A stretch of DNA of 64,000 bases from Virgibacillus proomii (GCF_900162615.1 NZ_FUFN01000008.1:1-64000); one strand, 5' to 3'; counted from the stretch's first letter, positions 35,478 through 44,474 are shown. Notes: generated by a model from the sequence alone, not told the origin. Made by a program: numbers and translations.

Positions 35478-35624
35478 TTTATCCCGCATGTAAGGTGCCG
35501 TAAGTTTCCCACTTCAAGACCTGAGTTCGTGCAAGGGATCAAAGTGGAAAAAAACGGCACCTAAATGCCCGATTGGTTCAACTAACATTCCGTGTAAAAA
35601 GCATTCCACGGAATGAAGTTTCAC
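35478..35624 (-). mobile_element. PATE-like element copy E, 147 bp (proximal member of a tandem pair)
   Basis: On the minus strand it starts GTGAAAC at 35624 after CGATAAA of an R2 repeat and ends GCGGGATAAA at 35478, immediately followed by copy D. It is a short form lacking about 28 nt (CCACAAGGGTATGACC region). Its right hairpin has a different inner stem (TTCCACTT/AAGTGGGAA). Confidence 0.82.
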
Positions 35625-35699
35625 TTTATCGTATTAGAAAAACAATAGCTTTCGCCATAAAGACTTGGCGACAAGCCAAGTCTTTCTAAAACAACGATT

Positions 35700-36518
35700 T
35701 TAAGGGAAACGTGGGAATTTTTTAAAGTTTGGACTTCTTTTTTCTTTAAAAGCATCTCTTCCTTCTTTTGCCTCATCCGTTGTATAGTAAAGAAGCGTTG
35801 CATCTCCACCCATTTGTTGTAAGCCTGCTAAGCCATCTGTATCTGCATTGAAAGACGCTTTTAAGAAACGCAAAGCTGTTGGTGATTTTTCTAAAATCTC
35901 TTTACACCATTGTATCGTTTCTTCCTCCAGTTTTTCTAAAGGAACTACTGTATTTACTAACCCCATCTCATAAGCTTCTTGAGCATTATATTGACGGCAT
36001 AAATACCAAATCTCACGAGCTCGCTTATGACCTACCATTCTTGCAAGTAGCCCTGCTCCATACCCAGCGTCAAAGCTTCCGACCTTTGGACCTGTTTGAC
36101 CAAAAATAGCATTGTCTGCTGCGATAGTTAAATCACAAACAACGTGAAGAACATGTCCTCCTCCAATTGCATAACCAGATACCATTGCAATAACCGGCTT
36201 TGGTATCGTACGAATTAAGCGTTGTAGGTCTAAGACATTTAATCTTGGAATCTGATCATCACCTACATAGCCGCCGTGACCACGAACCGTTTGGTCACCC
36301 CCCGAACAAAATGCTTTATCACCGGCACCGGCTAAAACGATAACCCCAATTTCCGAATCATCTCGGGCATCTGCAAATGCATCAATCATTTCATTTACCG
36401 TTAATGGGGTAAATGCATTTCGTTTATGTGGGCGATTCATCGTCACTTTTGCAATTCCTTCATATTTCTCATAAATAATTTCTTGATAATCTCTTACTTT
36501 TTCCCATTGTACCGACAT
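35700..36518 (-). CDS. menB: 1,4-dihydroxy-2-naphthoyl-CoA synthase
   Basis: 272 aa, crotonase fold. It cyclises o-succinylbenzoyl-CoA to DHNA-CoA. Oxyanion-hole and active-site segments are clear: AFCSGGDQTVRGHGGYVG, YAIGGGHVLHVVCD and GPKVGSFDAGYGAG. AAAGGAGG precedes the ATG. It is the last gene of the compact menF-menD-menH-menB cluster, 48 bp from menH. Its stop is 10 bp from an R2 repeat. Confidence 0.97.
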   Translation of the reverse strand: MSVQWEKVRDYQEIIYEKYEGIAKVTMNRPHKRNAFTPLTVNEMIDAFADARDDSEIGVIVLAGAGDKAFCSGGDQTVRGHGGYVGDDQIPRLNVLDLQRLIRTIPKPVIAMVSGYAIGGGHVLHVVCDLTIAADNAIFGQTGPKVGSFDAGYGAGLLARMVGHKRAREIWYLCRQYNAQEAYEMGLVNTVVPLEKLEEETIQWCKEILEKSPTALRFLKASFNADTDGLAGLQQMGGDATLLYYTTDEAKEGRDAFKEKRSPNFKKFPRFP

Positions 36519-36566
36519 GTTTTCTTCCTCCTTTAAACAATATGTAAAACACGAAACATGAAAATG

Positions 36567-37376
36567 TTATGGTGTAGGATATTCTTCTTTTAAATATCCA
36601 GTTACTATTCTATCAAAAATATCCGGTTTCTCCACGTGAATTGCATGTCCTGCTTCAGGAACAATGACCATACGGGAATTTGGAAGCAACTGTTGCATTT
36701 CGGACATGAGTTGACAATACTTCTGATCCAATGCACCAGCCATTAATAATACCGGACGAGGAAACTGCTCCAACGATTGCCAAAAAGATGGTTGTACTCC
36801 CGTTCCCATATACCGTAATGAATTTGCTAAGCCTTCCTCTGTTTGATTCAGACGTTCGTTACGTACTCGATCTTGAATCACAGTTGGCAGTTCCTGTTGT
36901 GTAGCAAATAACCGAATATTTTCCCAATATAACACAAACCAGGAAAGTCCATTATCTTCCAGTTTTGTAGCAAGTGTATCATCAGATCGCTTGCGCTGCA
37001 TACGTTCATCTAAATCTGCTAACCCAGGTGAAGTGCTTTCTAATAGTAATGCTTCTACCATTTCCGGATAATTCATTGCAAAGGCAATCGCAGTTCTTCC
37101 TCCCATGGAATAGCCTAATAACCGAACTTTATCCAAGTTTAAATGATTAAACAAGAGGACCAAGTCTTGGCAGCAAGCCTCCATTGTCTTATTTTTAGCT
37201 CTTGTTTGTCCATGTCCGGGCAAATCGATTGTAATGATGCTGCCACGCTTTCTCCATTCGGGTAAAAATGCTTCCCATGTTCTGCTGCTTCCCGTAAATC
37301 CATGCAACAAAACTAACGGTTTTCCTTCCCCATGAATTTCATACCAATATTGAGAGTCGTTCATTGTAAAAAACAT
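36567..37376 (-). CDS. menH: SHCHC synthase (alpha/beta hydrolase) MenH
   Basis: 269 aa. Alpha/beta-hydrolase fold with HGFTGSSRTW (oxyanion), nucleophile Ser90 in LLGYSMGGRT, acid in MAGALDQKY and His in VPEAGHAIHVEKP. It eliminates pyruvate from SEPHCHC to give SHCHC in menaquinone synthesis. Its start is 2 bp from the menD stop, so the genes are translationally coupled. The position between menD and menB matches B. subtilis ytxM/menH. Confidence 0.95.
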   Translation of the reverse strand: MFFTMNDSQYWYEIHGEGKPLVLLHGFTGSSRTWEAFLPEWRKRGSIITIDLPGHGQTRAKNKTMEACCQDLVLLFNHLNLDKVRLLGYSMGGRTAIAFAMNYPEMVEALLLESTSPGLADLDERMQRKRSDDTLATKLEDNGLSWFVLYWENIRLFATQQELPTVIQDRVRNERLNQTEEGLANSLRYMGTGVQPSFWQSLEQFPRPVLLMAGALDQKYCQLMSEMQQLLPNSRMVIVPEAGHAIHVEKPDIFDRIVTGYLKEEYPTP

Positions 37377-37378
37377 AA

Positions 37379-39118
37379 TTAACGACTCTCCCTTAAAATT
37401 TCCTGTTCAATCATTTGCCATTTTTTCTGATGCCAAATCACATTTGTTTTTCGATCTGTTTTCACTTCAATAAATGTCAATCCTTTACGGTTATAACTAT
37501 TTAACAATTCTTGTTTGACCTCATCTTCCGTGTTTGCTAGAGAATAATATCCTCCGTACATACTGACCACATGCTGAAAATCAATATTTAAAGGCGTACC
37601 AAATAAGGCCTCAAAATGCTTAGAATCATTTGCTTGCGATAAAAAGGAAAAAATTCCGCCACCATTATTATTAATCAATAAAATTGTTAATGATAGTTGG
37701 TAATGCATGGCTGCATGTAAACCATTCATATCATGGAAAAAGGATAAATCTCCTAAAACAAGGGTTACTCTGCCTCCTTCAGCAGCAGCTCCTATACCGC
37801 TCGAGACTACCCCATCGATCCCATTTGCTCCACGGTTAGCCAGAACTTCAATTTGCTTTTTTGTACTTAAAAAGAACGTATCTAAGTCACGAACTGCCAT
37901 ACTATTTCCAATAAAAATAGTACTCCTGCTAGGAACAGCAGCTAATAAGGCACGAATTACTTCTCCTTCCATGATTTCATTACTCGTTTTCTTATATAAA
38001 TACTTTCTCGCTATGGTATTATATTGCTGCCATCGCTTCAACCATTCTTCATCCAGTTCATTAACGATAGAAATGGTCGAAAGTGCTTTACAGCAAGCTG
38101 TTGCATCTGCAAATAGGAACTCCGTTTTGTTTCCTGTAGGTTCACGAAAGCCTTGATTACTTTCAATCACAATTTGTAACGTATCTGGATACTGTTTCAC
38201 ATAAAATAAATATGCTTTTGATACAGGCATAGCCCCAATTCGGATAATAAAGTCCGGTTTTAATTGATTTCGAATCGTTTCATTCCGTAAGAATGCATCG
38301 TATCCTTCGATAATTAGATCTGAAATATGCTCTCCCGAACGGACTTGCGATAAAGGATCAGCTAAAATAGGAATTCCCCATTTATGTGCAAGCTTTACCA
38401 CAGCTTTTGGTAAGGTCAAGTCAGGCTGTGGACCGCAAACAATTAATCCCTTTTGCTTGTTTGTTAATTTTTTTATAATTTGATCCATCTGCTCGCCCGA
38501 CAATTGTTTTTTTCCTTCATAAGCTGAGAGCGAAGAACTTGTGTTATCACGAGACCATAAATCAGGTAACTGAAAATCTACCATTAATGGCTCGCGGAAG
38601 GGGAAATTCAAGTGAACTGCACCAGGATTTCCTTCCTTCGCTAGCCAAAAAGCGTTGGCAGCTTTATTTCTTGCGTACTGAAGTATGGACAAGTCCCCTT
38701 CTGGAAGTGCCATTTCATGAAACCATTTCACATAATTTCCATATAATTTAATCTGGTCAATTGCTTGTGGTGCACCAACATCTCGTAATTCATGAGGGCG
38801 ATCAGCTGTTAAAACGATTAAAGGCACTCTGCTATAATGAGCTTCTACAATAGCTGGAAAATAGTTGGCAGCAGCTGTCCCGGATGTACAAACTAACGCA
38901 ACTGGTCGTTTGGTTTTTTTAGCAAGACCAAGTGCAAAAAATGCTGCTGATCGTTCATCAATAATAATCCATTCTTTAATCTTACTATGTTCTGCAAAAG
39001 TCATGGCTAATGGTGTCGATCTTGATCCTGGAGAGATGACTGTATCGGTTAATCCATTTGCTGCTAATTCATCGACAAAGCTAGTCGTATAACGTGTCAA
39101 CGCTTCTGTATGTTTCAT
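37379..39118 (-). CDS. menD: 2-succinyl-5-enolpyruvyl-6-hydroxy-3-cyclohexene-1-carboxylate synthase
   Basis: 579 aa, thiamine diphosphate enzyme adding a succinyl semialdehyde unit from 2-oxoglutarate to isochorismate. N-terminal ISPGSRSTPLAMTFAEH and DERSAAFFALGLAK with the conserved Glu/Ser residues, and the ThDP/Mg motif LGDLSFFHDMNGL ... LINNNGGGIFSFL. Its ATG overlaps the menF stop by 4 bp (ATGA). Confidence 0.97.
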   Translation of the reverse strand: MKHTEALTRYTTSFVDELAANGLTDTVISPGSRSTPLAMTFAEHSKIKEWIIIDERSAAFFALGLAKKTKRPVALVCTSGTAAANYFPAIVEAHYSRVPLIVLTADRPHELRDVGAPQAIDQIKLYGNYVKWFHEMALPEGDLSILQYARNKAANAFWLAKEGNPGAVHLNFPFREPLMVDFQLPDLWSRDNTSSSLSAYEGKKQLSGEQMDQIIKKLTNKQKGLIVCGPQPDLTLPKAVVKLAHKWGIPILADPLSQVRSGEHISDLIIEGYDAFLRNETIRNQLKPDFIIRIGAMPVSKAYLFYVKQYPDTLQIVIESNQGFREPTGNKTEFLFADATACCKALSTISIVNELDEEWLKRWQQYNTIARKYLYKKTSNEIMEGEVIRALLAAVPSRSTIFIGNSMAVRDLDTFFLSTKKQIEVLANRGANGIDGVVSSGIGAAAEGGRVTLVLGDLSFFHDMNGLHAAMHYQLSLTILLINNNGGGIFSFLSQANDSKHFEALFGTPLNIDFQHVVSMYGGYYSLANTEDEVKQELLNSYNRKGLTFIEVKTDRKTNVIWHQKKWQMIEQEILRESR

Positions 39119-40506
39119 GCTTGTCCTCCTAATACTGAAAGCATTGGTAAAAACTTGATACGTGTTTCTTCATATTCTGCTTCCGGATCTGAGTCTCTTA
39201 CCACACCACAGCCTGCAAATAGAGAGGCTTCATCCTGTTGAATTAAAGCCGAACGAATAGCAACGGCAAACTCACCATTCGCATTGTTGTCTAGCCAGCC
39301 AATTGGAGCCCCATACCAACCCCTGTCTAATATTTCATAATCACGGATAAATTTTAATGATAGATCACGAGGGGTTCCACCAAGCGCTGGGGTTGGATGT
39401 AATTCTTTAACGACAGTAAAAATACTGTGCCCATCTAATAATGTACCGGTTACCGGAGTATACAAATGTTGTAAATTTCTTAACGGATAAACAACCGGTA
39501 CTTCTGGAACATGTATATTTGTACAATATTTTTTTAACCCTTGCTTAATCATTTGCACAACAAATTCATGCTCTTCTCTATTCTTTTCATCATGTAACAG
39601 CTTGTCAGCTATTTTATCATCTTCGGCTTTAGAAGTGCCTCTTGGCGCCGTTCCAGCTAAACAAGTTGATAAAAGATGGTTTTTTTCTACTTTAACAAGT
39701 CGTTCTGGTGTAGCTCCCACAAAGCAGCTTTCATTTTGCTCAAAGGCAAAAATATAACTATTAGGCTGTGCTTCTAATAAATCTTTTAATAAATTAGCTA
39801 TATTTGCATCTTGATTTAACTTCAAACGCATTTCTCTAGCAAGTACAATCTTCTTAAGTGGTTTGACTTTAATTTCTTCCTTTGCTTTTTGTACTGTTTT
39901 CTTCCATTGGTTCGGGGCAATGACGCGTTTATTAAGTACTTGCAATTGTTGACTAGGTAATTGTTCATGGTTAAACAGCGCTTTTTCCGTGCGATAAAGC
40001 TCTTTTATCAGCTGTTCTGCATGATCGCCCCGATGAACTGGTATATTTATCGTAAAGTAATAATCATCTTCGTTTTTTGTTAACATATATTCAGGAACAG
40101 TAAAATGGATTGCCGGAAAATCTGACCATAAGCTTGTCTGCTGCTTTTCCGGATCAAAGTCCATTCCCCCAAGACATACTAAACCTGTACCAGGAGCATG
40201 AAATGGATTGGAAATAATAGTATTCTTTAGTAATTGTTTCCACGTAGACTCTGTATAATAAAAACGATCTTCATTTGCAATAATTTCAAAAGCGTTACCA
40301 ACCCCAACTATTGCAAAATCATCCTTTGTACTCGTCCAAAAAATCCGGTCTTTTTGCAAGTGAGCTGCCGCTTCAAAAAAAAGAACCGGATGTTTAGCTT
40401 CTATTTTTTTTGTGATACTAACAATCTGAGAATTTTTCTGCTTCGGAATATGACGAATCGCATCCTGTAAAATCTCCTCTACTTGTCTATCCTGTACTTC
40501 AATCAT
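39115..40506 (-). CDS. menF: isochorismate synthase
   Basis: 463 aa, chorismate-binding (MST) family. It converts chorismate to isochorismate, committing it to menaquinone. The conserved C-terminal core is intact: CLAGTAPRGTSKAEDDKIAD, HEFVVQMIKQGL, LQHLYTPVTGTL, HPTPALGGTPRD and GWYGAPIGWLD. GGAGG precedes the ATG. First gene of the leftward men cluster. Confidence 0.97.
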   Translation of the reverse strand: MIEVQDRQVEEILQDAIRHIPKQKNSQIVSITKKIEAKHPVLFFEAAAHLQKDRIFWTSTKDDFAIVGVGNAFEIIANEDRFYYTESTWKQLLKNTIISNPFHAPGTGLVCLGGMDFDPEKQQTSLWSDFPAIHFTVPEYMLTKNEDDYYFTINIPVHRGDHAEQLIKELYRTEKALFNHEQLPSQQLQVLNKRVIAPNQWKKTVQKAKEEIKVKPLKKIVLAREMRLKLNQDANIANLLKDLLEAQPNSYIFAFEQNESCFVGATPERLVKVEKNHLLSTCLAGTAPRGTSKAEDDKIADKLLHDEKNREEHEFVVQMIKQGLKKYCTNIHVPEVPVVYPLRNLQHLYTPVTGTLLDGHSIFTVVKELHPTPALGGTPRDLSLKFIRDYEILDRGWYGAPIGWLDNNANGEFAVAIRSALIQQDEASLFAGCGVVRDSDPEAEYEETRIKFLPMLSVLGGQA

Positions 40507-41012
40507 GTATATTAACCTCCGTTAAACTAACAGTGACAAACTCCCTTATTATTTTATTCCCTTTTCAGCTGATTCTCAAGAAAATCAATCTTTGAACGTT
40601 GACACCCCCTAGCAAATTCCATATCATTGAGATGATATTAATTATTAAGTAAAATTTTATTTAAGAAAAAGAGTAGTTAAAGGTTAAGGTTGCACCGTTC
40701 ATGAAAAACCACAATATGTTCTTAACAAGGTTTTGTGGTCCTTGAAATCTATAATAGTGAATATACTTCATGTGGAGGACTAGGATGGGGTGGGCCGTTT
40801 AAAGTACACTCAGATAACCTTCAAACCTTTGACAAGTAGTAACTTAGCCAGTTCTTGCTTATACGTTTGAGATTAAAGATTTCACTTCCTAAAATCTATA
40901 TTTAATTTAAGACCATTTACAGACAGTATAATGAATCTTTTTTTATGCCTTTACTAGAGGTAGAATATTATTTCGTATTAATCCGGGAGAAATTAACAGG
41001 GGGGAACATATT
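40507..41012. other. menF-menA divergent intergenic region
   Basis: About 500 bp. A hairpin ACCACAA (40708-40714) / TTGTGGT (40733-40739) is followed on the minus strand by TTTTTC, giving a terminator-like structure about 200 bp upstream of menF. It could attenuate menF or be a relic. A TATAAT at about 40927 may be the -10 of menA, with a poor -35. No ORF. Confidence 0.45.
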
Positions 41013-41951
41013 ATGCACTCATCAAATAAAGTAAATATTAGAGCAAAATTGAATGAAAAAGATGGACTGCAAATTTGGTGGCGATTATTACGTCCTCATA
41101 CATTGACAGCTTCATTTGTGCCTGTTTTTGTTGGATCTATGCTTGCATTTCGAGAAGACCATATTGATATACTTCTATTCATCACGATGCTAGTTGCCTC
41201 CATGCTCATTCAAGCTGCTACGAATATGTTTAACGAATACTATGATTATGTTAAAGGACTGGATAATGAGCATTCTGTTGGGATTGGCGGAACGATCGTG
41301 CGGGATGGAATAAAGCCTAAGACAGTTCTAAATTTAGCGTTAAGCTTTTTTGGTATTGCTATTTTACTTGGTGTCTATATAAGTGCAGAATCAAGTTGGT
41401 GGATTGCCGTAATTGGTCTAGTATGCATGATTTTCGGTTATTTATATACAGGTGGACCTGTCCCGATTGCTTACACTCCATTGGGAGAACTATTCTCAGG
41501 CTTTTTAATGGGTACTGTCATTATTGGCATTAGCTATTTTATTCAAGCTAAAACAGTTACTACAGAAGTTATTTTAGCTTCCATTCCAATTGCATTATTT
41601 ATTGGTGCCATTCTGCTTTCCAATAATATTCGGGATCTGGAGAATGACAAAAAGAATGGTCGTAAAACACTAGCAATTTTATTAGGTAGAAAAAGGGCAA
41701 TCGGCTTTTTAGCTCTCATGTTTATAACTGCTTTCATCGCAACAGCACTACTCATCATGACAAATATTTTTCCGGTATGGTCTCTAATTACGTTTATTGG
41801 GGCTGTAAAAGCTGTCGATGTTATTCATAAATTCAAGGGCAAAACGCAGCCAATTGAAATGATGCCAGCTATGGCGGCGACTGGAAAAACAAACTCTATT
41901 TATGGAATTTTGCTTGGCATTTCGTTATTTATAAGTATGGTAATTAATTAG
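41013..41951 (+). CDS. menA: 1,4-dihydroxy-2-naphthoate polyprenyltransferase
   Basis: 312 aa, about nine membrane spans, UbiA superfamily. It prenylates DHNA to demethylmenaquinone in the membrane. The two Asp-rich Mg-diphosphate motifs are present: NEYYDYVKGLD (about 70-80) and NNIRDLENDKKNGRKT (about 205-220). AGGGGGG precedes the ATG. It is divergent from menF and followed 15 bp later by a hotdog thioesterase gene, likely the DHNA-CoA thioesterase step, so the pair supplies adjacent reactions. Confidence 0.96.
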   Translation: MHSSNKVNIRAKLNEKDGLQIWWRLLRPHTLTASFVPVFVGSMLAFREDHIDILLFITMLVASMLIQAATNMFNEYYDYVKGLDNEHSVGIGGTIVRDGIKPKTVLNLALSFFGIAILLGVYISAESSWWIAVIGLVCMIFGYLYTGGPVPIAYTPLGELFSGFLMGTVIIGISYFIQAKTVTTEVILASIPIALFIGAILLSNNIRDLENDKKNGRKTLAILLGRKRAIGFLALMFITAFIATALLIMTNIFPVWSLITFIGAVKAVDVIHKFKGKTQPIEMMPAMAATGKTNSIYGILLGISLFISMVIN

Positions 41952-41965
41952 GAGTTGACAAAAAA

Positions 41966-42355
41966 ATGTCCTATTCCAATACATTAATGGAATCACTTGG
42001 TATAGAAGCAGTATTAATGACCAAGGATAAAGTTGTTATGACCATGCCTGTTGATGAGAGAACGCGGCAACCATTCGGCTATTTGCATGGAGGAGCCTCC
42101 GTAGCATTAGCTGAAACAGCAGCAAGTATGGGAGCTGCTTTGCACGTTGACATGAGCACTCACAATGTTTTTGGTATTGAAATTAATGCCAATCATGTTC
42201 ATAGTTTAAAAGACGGTACGGTTACAGCTATTGCTATCCCATTGCATACAGGTCGTACGACAATGGTTTGGGAGATTAAGATTACCGATGAACAAGAGCA
42301 ACTAATTTGTGTTTCACGATGTACCATTGGAATTGTCCCTAAGCGTACGAGTTAA
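41966..42355 (+). CDS. hotdog-fold thioesterase, probable DHNA-CoA hydrolase (YuxO/MenI-like)
   Basis: 129 aa, PaaI/YuxO-type hotdog fold. The active-site helix GYLHGGASVALAETAASMGA contains the family's HGG and catalytic acidic residue. AGGAG precedes the ATG. The location directly behind menA and opposite menFDHB is strong context for hydrolysing DHNA-CoA to DHNA, the step between MenB and MenA. The sequence alone would only give 'PaaI-like thioesterase'. Confidence 0.88.
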   Translation: MSYSNTLMESLGIEAVLMTKDKVVMTMPVDERTRQPFGYLHGGASVALAETAASMGAALHVDMSTHNVFGIEINANHVHSLKDGTVTAIAIPLHTGRTTMVWEIKITDEQEQLICVSRCTIGIVPKRTS

Positions 42356-42359
42356 AAAC

Positions 42360-42534
42360 TGCGATGTGTCGCTGACGATGCTTTGCTTGTCTTTGAAAAA
42401 GAATTTCTTCTGCGTGCGTTGTATTACTGGCGAAGCTTTCCTTGTCCAGTCTATCTGAATCAATCGGGATTAGGGAGCCGTCTCTCACCATTTCGTCTTT
42501 GAGGGAAGAAACTCGAATCCTTACTCAGGGATAA
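42360..42534 (-). repeat. R6 block and right-half PATE-like remnant after the menA operon
   Basis: 42360-42450 matches R6 in inverse orientation (GCGATGTGTCGCTGACGATG, GTCTTTGAAAAAGAA, CTGCGTGCG). 42455-42534 matches the right half of the PATE-like element in forward orientation (GAATCAATCGGGATTAGG, GAGCCG, ending CAGGGATAAT). Both are degraded. Up to 42664 nothing else is seen. Confidence 0.55.
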
Positions 42535-42664
42535 TACTGCATGAAATTAACTCCAATGCTATAATTCCATCATTCTAATTGGCGATAGAAATTCAATGTG
42601 AGATGGTTATCGGACTTCTTCTTTAAAAAGGAATAATGCTGTAGTTTACAAGAAGAGTTAGTAA

Positions 42665-43017
42665 ATGAAAACATATCTTAGTCAAGATAAACTATTAGCG
42701 TTTAAAGATCGGTTACTCCAAATGAAAAAGGAAACAGAGGATGCACTAGAAGCTAACACAAATTCGGAACCAAATGAAAATCTACAAAAGTTCGCTAATT
42801 GCAGCAATCATCCAGCCGATATGGACCTGAACAGTTTGAACAGCAAAAAAAGCTGGTTTTTCGCCAACAGCTGAAAGAACAGCTCCAAGAGATTGACGAC
42901 GCTTTAACAAAAATGGAAAATGGGACTTTTGGGTTAAGTGAAAAATCAGGGAAACCAATCCCTTTGGTACGACTAGAAGCCCAACCGACAGCTCGGAATT
43001 TAGTAGGAGAAGAATAA
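42665..43017 (+). pseudogene. yteA: frameshifted yteA (DksA/TraR-related sporulation-type protein)
   Basis: The first frame from ATG 42665 reads LSQDKLLAFKDRLLQMKKET ... CSNHPADM and then leaves the family; it stops at 42874. The second frame (to 43017) resumes GPEQFEQQKKLVFRQQLKEQ ... GTFGLSEKSGKPIPLVRLEA. Joined (about 117 aa), they give a YteA-like protein in which the zinc-finger cysteines are replaced by Ser. One G lost from the ATGG(G)ACC run near 42822 explains the shift. It may be a pseudogene or an assembly error. yteA is next to the men genes in B. subtilis as I recall. Confidence 0.7.
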
Positions 43018-43043
43018 TATTCCTTGAATCACCTTAATGAGTA

Positions 43044-43107
43044 ATTAGAAAAACTTGCTTGTCGCCAAGTCTTTATGGTGAAAGCATCGTCTTTCTTATA
43101 CGATAAA
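43044..43107 (+). repeat. dispersed repeat R2, left half only
   Basis: TTAGAAAAACTTGC, hairpin, TTTCTTATACGATAAA; the CCCTAAAATT half is missing and a terminator follows directly after GATAAA. Confidence 0.7.
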
Positions 43108-43110
43108 AGG

Positions 43111-43148
43111 AAGCAGGAGCTCACTTTATTGATGAGCTCCTGCTTTCT
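43111..43148. terminator. bidirectional terminator between yteA remnant and ribU
   Basis: AAGCAGGAGCTCA (43111-43123) and TGAGCTCCTGCTT (43133-43145) form a 13-bp stem with flanking A/T runs. Confidence 0.88.
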
Positions 43149-43169
43149 ATGAACATAAAACGTTAGAGA

Positions 43170-43763
43170 CTATGAGACAAGCTTTACTTGTTGTTTTTCT
43201 ATCCAACCATGTAATTTAATAAATAGTGGGACAAATAACAAACCAACAATAATACCCTTGATTATATTAAACGGAAGGATTCCACCATAAACCGTTACCC
43301 ATTTAATGGCTGTACTTGACATATCCTCCCACCCCATAAACCATGCATATGCCGGTAAAAAGACAAAATAGTTTAATACACTCATTCCTACAGCCATAAT
43401 AATTGTCCCGGTTACTAATCCAGAAACGATGCTTTTAACACCTTTAAATTTATGGTATAAAACTGAAACCGGGATCACGAACAGAATCCCAGCTACAAAA
43501 TTAGCTAACACCCCGATAGGATCAGCAGCCCCTGAAACAGTTAAATACAAAATATTTTTAATTGCCACTACAAGCACACCAGCTAAAGGTGAAAAAATTA
43601 ATGAGGCCATTAATGCTGGCACATCGCTAAAATCTATTTTTAAATATGCCGGTAATAGCGGTAGTGGAAAATTTAAAAAAAATAATAATAACGAAATTGT
43701 CCCTAATAAAGCTAACAAAATTATTTTCATAAGCTTCGTTGATTGCCTATTTAACGTATGCAT
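43170..43763 (-). CDS. ribU: riboflavin ECF transporter S component RibU
   Basis: 197 aa from ATG 43763, preferred because AGGGAG lies 8 nt upstream; an ATG 21 nt earlier includes that site in the coding sequence. Six membrane spans. The substrate-site loop PAYLKIDFSDVPALMASL is typical of RibU, which binds riboflavin and works with the shared EcfA/A'/T module encoded elsewhere. An FMN riboswitch lies directly upstream on the same strand, confirming the assignment. Confidence 0.95.
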   Translation of the reverse strand: MHTLNRQSTKLMKIILLALLGTISLLLFFLNFPLPLLPAYLKIDFSDVPALMASLIFSPLAGVLVVAIKNILYLTVSGAADPIGVLANFVAGILFVIPVSVLYHKFKGVKSIVSGLVTGTIIMAVGMSVLNYFVFLPAYAWFMGWEDMSSTAIKWVTVYGGILPFNIIKGIIVGLLFVPLFIKLHGWIEKQQVKLVS

Positions 43764-43840
43764 TTCTATTTCTCCCTTCATCATTGTATCGATTCCAATC
43801 TCGTGATGAAGGATTAGAGCCTTTCTACTTCCCTCTTATC

Positions 43841-44082
43841 AAAAAACCCTAAAGCACCTAATCGGGGCTTTAGGGTTACCTTAATTAAACATAGGAAAAA
43901 GGAAGGCACTTTCATGTACCTGTATTTCGGCTCGACATCTTCTCCCATCCAGACTGTAACTGTCGGTTCTGGACTTGCACCAGATCAGCCGCAAAATCAA
44001 TTGCGGGTCACGGACTTAAAGCAAGATACGCTTCTTACCGTCGGTCGGGAATTTCACCCTGCCCCGAAGATGGAATCGATAT
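43841..44082 (-). promoter_or_regulatory. FMN (RFN) riboswitch upstream of ribU
   Basis: On the minus strand the conserved core is unmistakable: CGGGGCAGGGTGAAATTCCC, GACCGACGGTA, AAGTCCGTGACCCGC, GGTGCAAGTCCAGAACCGAC and CAGTCTGGATGGGAGAAG. The expression platform is a terminator (CCCTAAAGC/GCTTTAGGG and T6, 43876..43841). FMN should cause termination and reduce riboflavin uptake. Confidence 0.97.
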
Positions 44083-44263
44083 ACTATTGTTACTGATATT
44101 TTACATGAGGTTTTTTAATTTAGCAAGTTAAAAAGCTTATATCACTTTTAAAATTATTTACTTCTATAGATTAGGTTTATTTTTTAAGACTTGCTTATAG
44201 AGGTTTTTCAAAAAGTACGTCGAAAATACACTTTGAATTTCTTCGTACATTAGAACGGATAAA

Positions 44264-44440
44264 GTGAAACTTCATTCCCGTGGACGCTTTTTACACGGAA
44301 TGTTAGTACCACAAGGGTATGACCTAAAGGCCCTTGAACCAATCGGGCATTTAGGTGCCGTTTTCTCCCACTTATACCCTTTTGTACCAACTCAAGCTCT
44401 TGAAGTGGGAGTCTTACGGGCACCTTACATGCGGGATAAA
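44264..44440 (+). mobile_element. PATE-like element copy F, 177 bp
   Basis: Starts GTGAAAC after CGGATAAA and ends GCGGGATAAA, followed by CCCTAAAATTTTATAC and TCCTATAGG, the right half of R2. Long form; the right hairpin has the CTCCCACTT/AAGTGGGAG inner stem. The left stem has mismatches (CATTCCCGTGG / CACGGAATG). 44083-44263 is otherwise featureless. Confidence 0.8.
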
Positions 44441-44474
44441 CCCTAAAATTTTATACTATCCTATAGGATAGTAA

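Larger units (their letters stand above)
35284..35690 (-). repeat. dispersed repeat R2 after menB, carrying two tandem insertions
   Basis: R2 left half (35690..35625: TTAGAAAGACTTGGC ... GTTTTTCTAATACGATAAA) and right half (35307..35284: CCCTAAAATTTTATGC, TTTCCTATAG) are separated exactly at GATAAA by copies E and D. The right half joins directly to R6. Confidence 0.8.

Noticed and set aside
35308..35624. A direct-repeat pair that might be read as a two-repeat CRISPR
   Set aside because: The repeats are about 150-170 bp with no short spacers, the boundaries are ATAAA sites and copies occur dispersed elsewhere. No cas genes are present.
37707..38156. 149-codon frame on the plus strand inside menD
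   Set aside because: Antisense frame fully inside a conserved gene with clear motifs; Ser/Pro-rich composition typical of a shadow.
43914..44096. 60-codon frame near ribU
   Set aside because: It lies over the FMN riboswitch aptamer.
34887..44446. Interpreting the PATE-like repeat as a conserved riboswitch or small RNA gene
   Set aside because: Exact gene interruption at 63463-63620, empty/filled R2 sites and tandem copies show it is inserted DNA. A secondary RNA role is not excluded.
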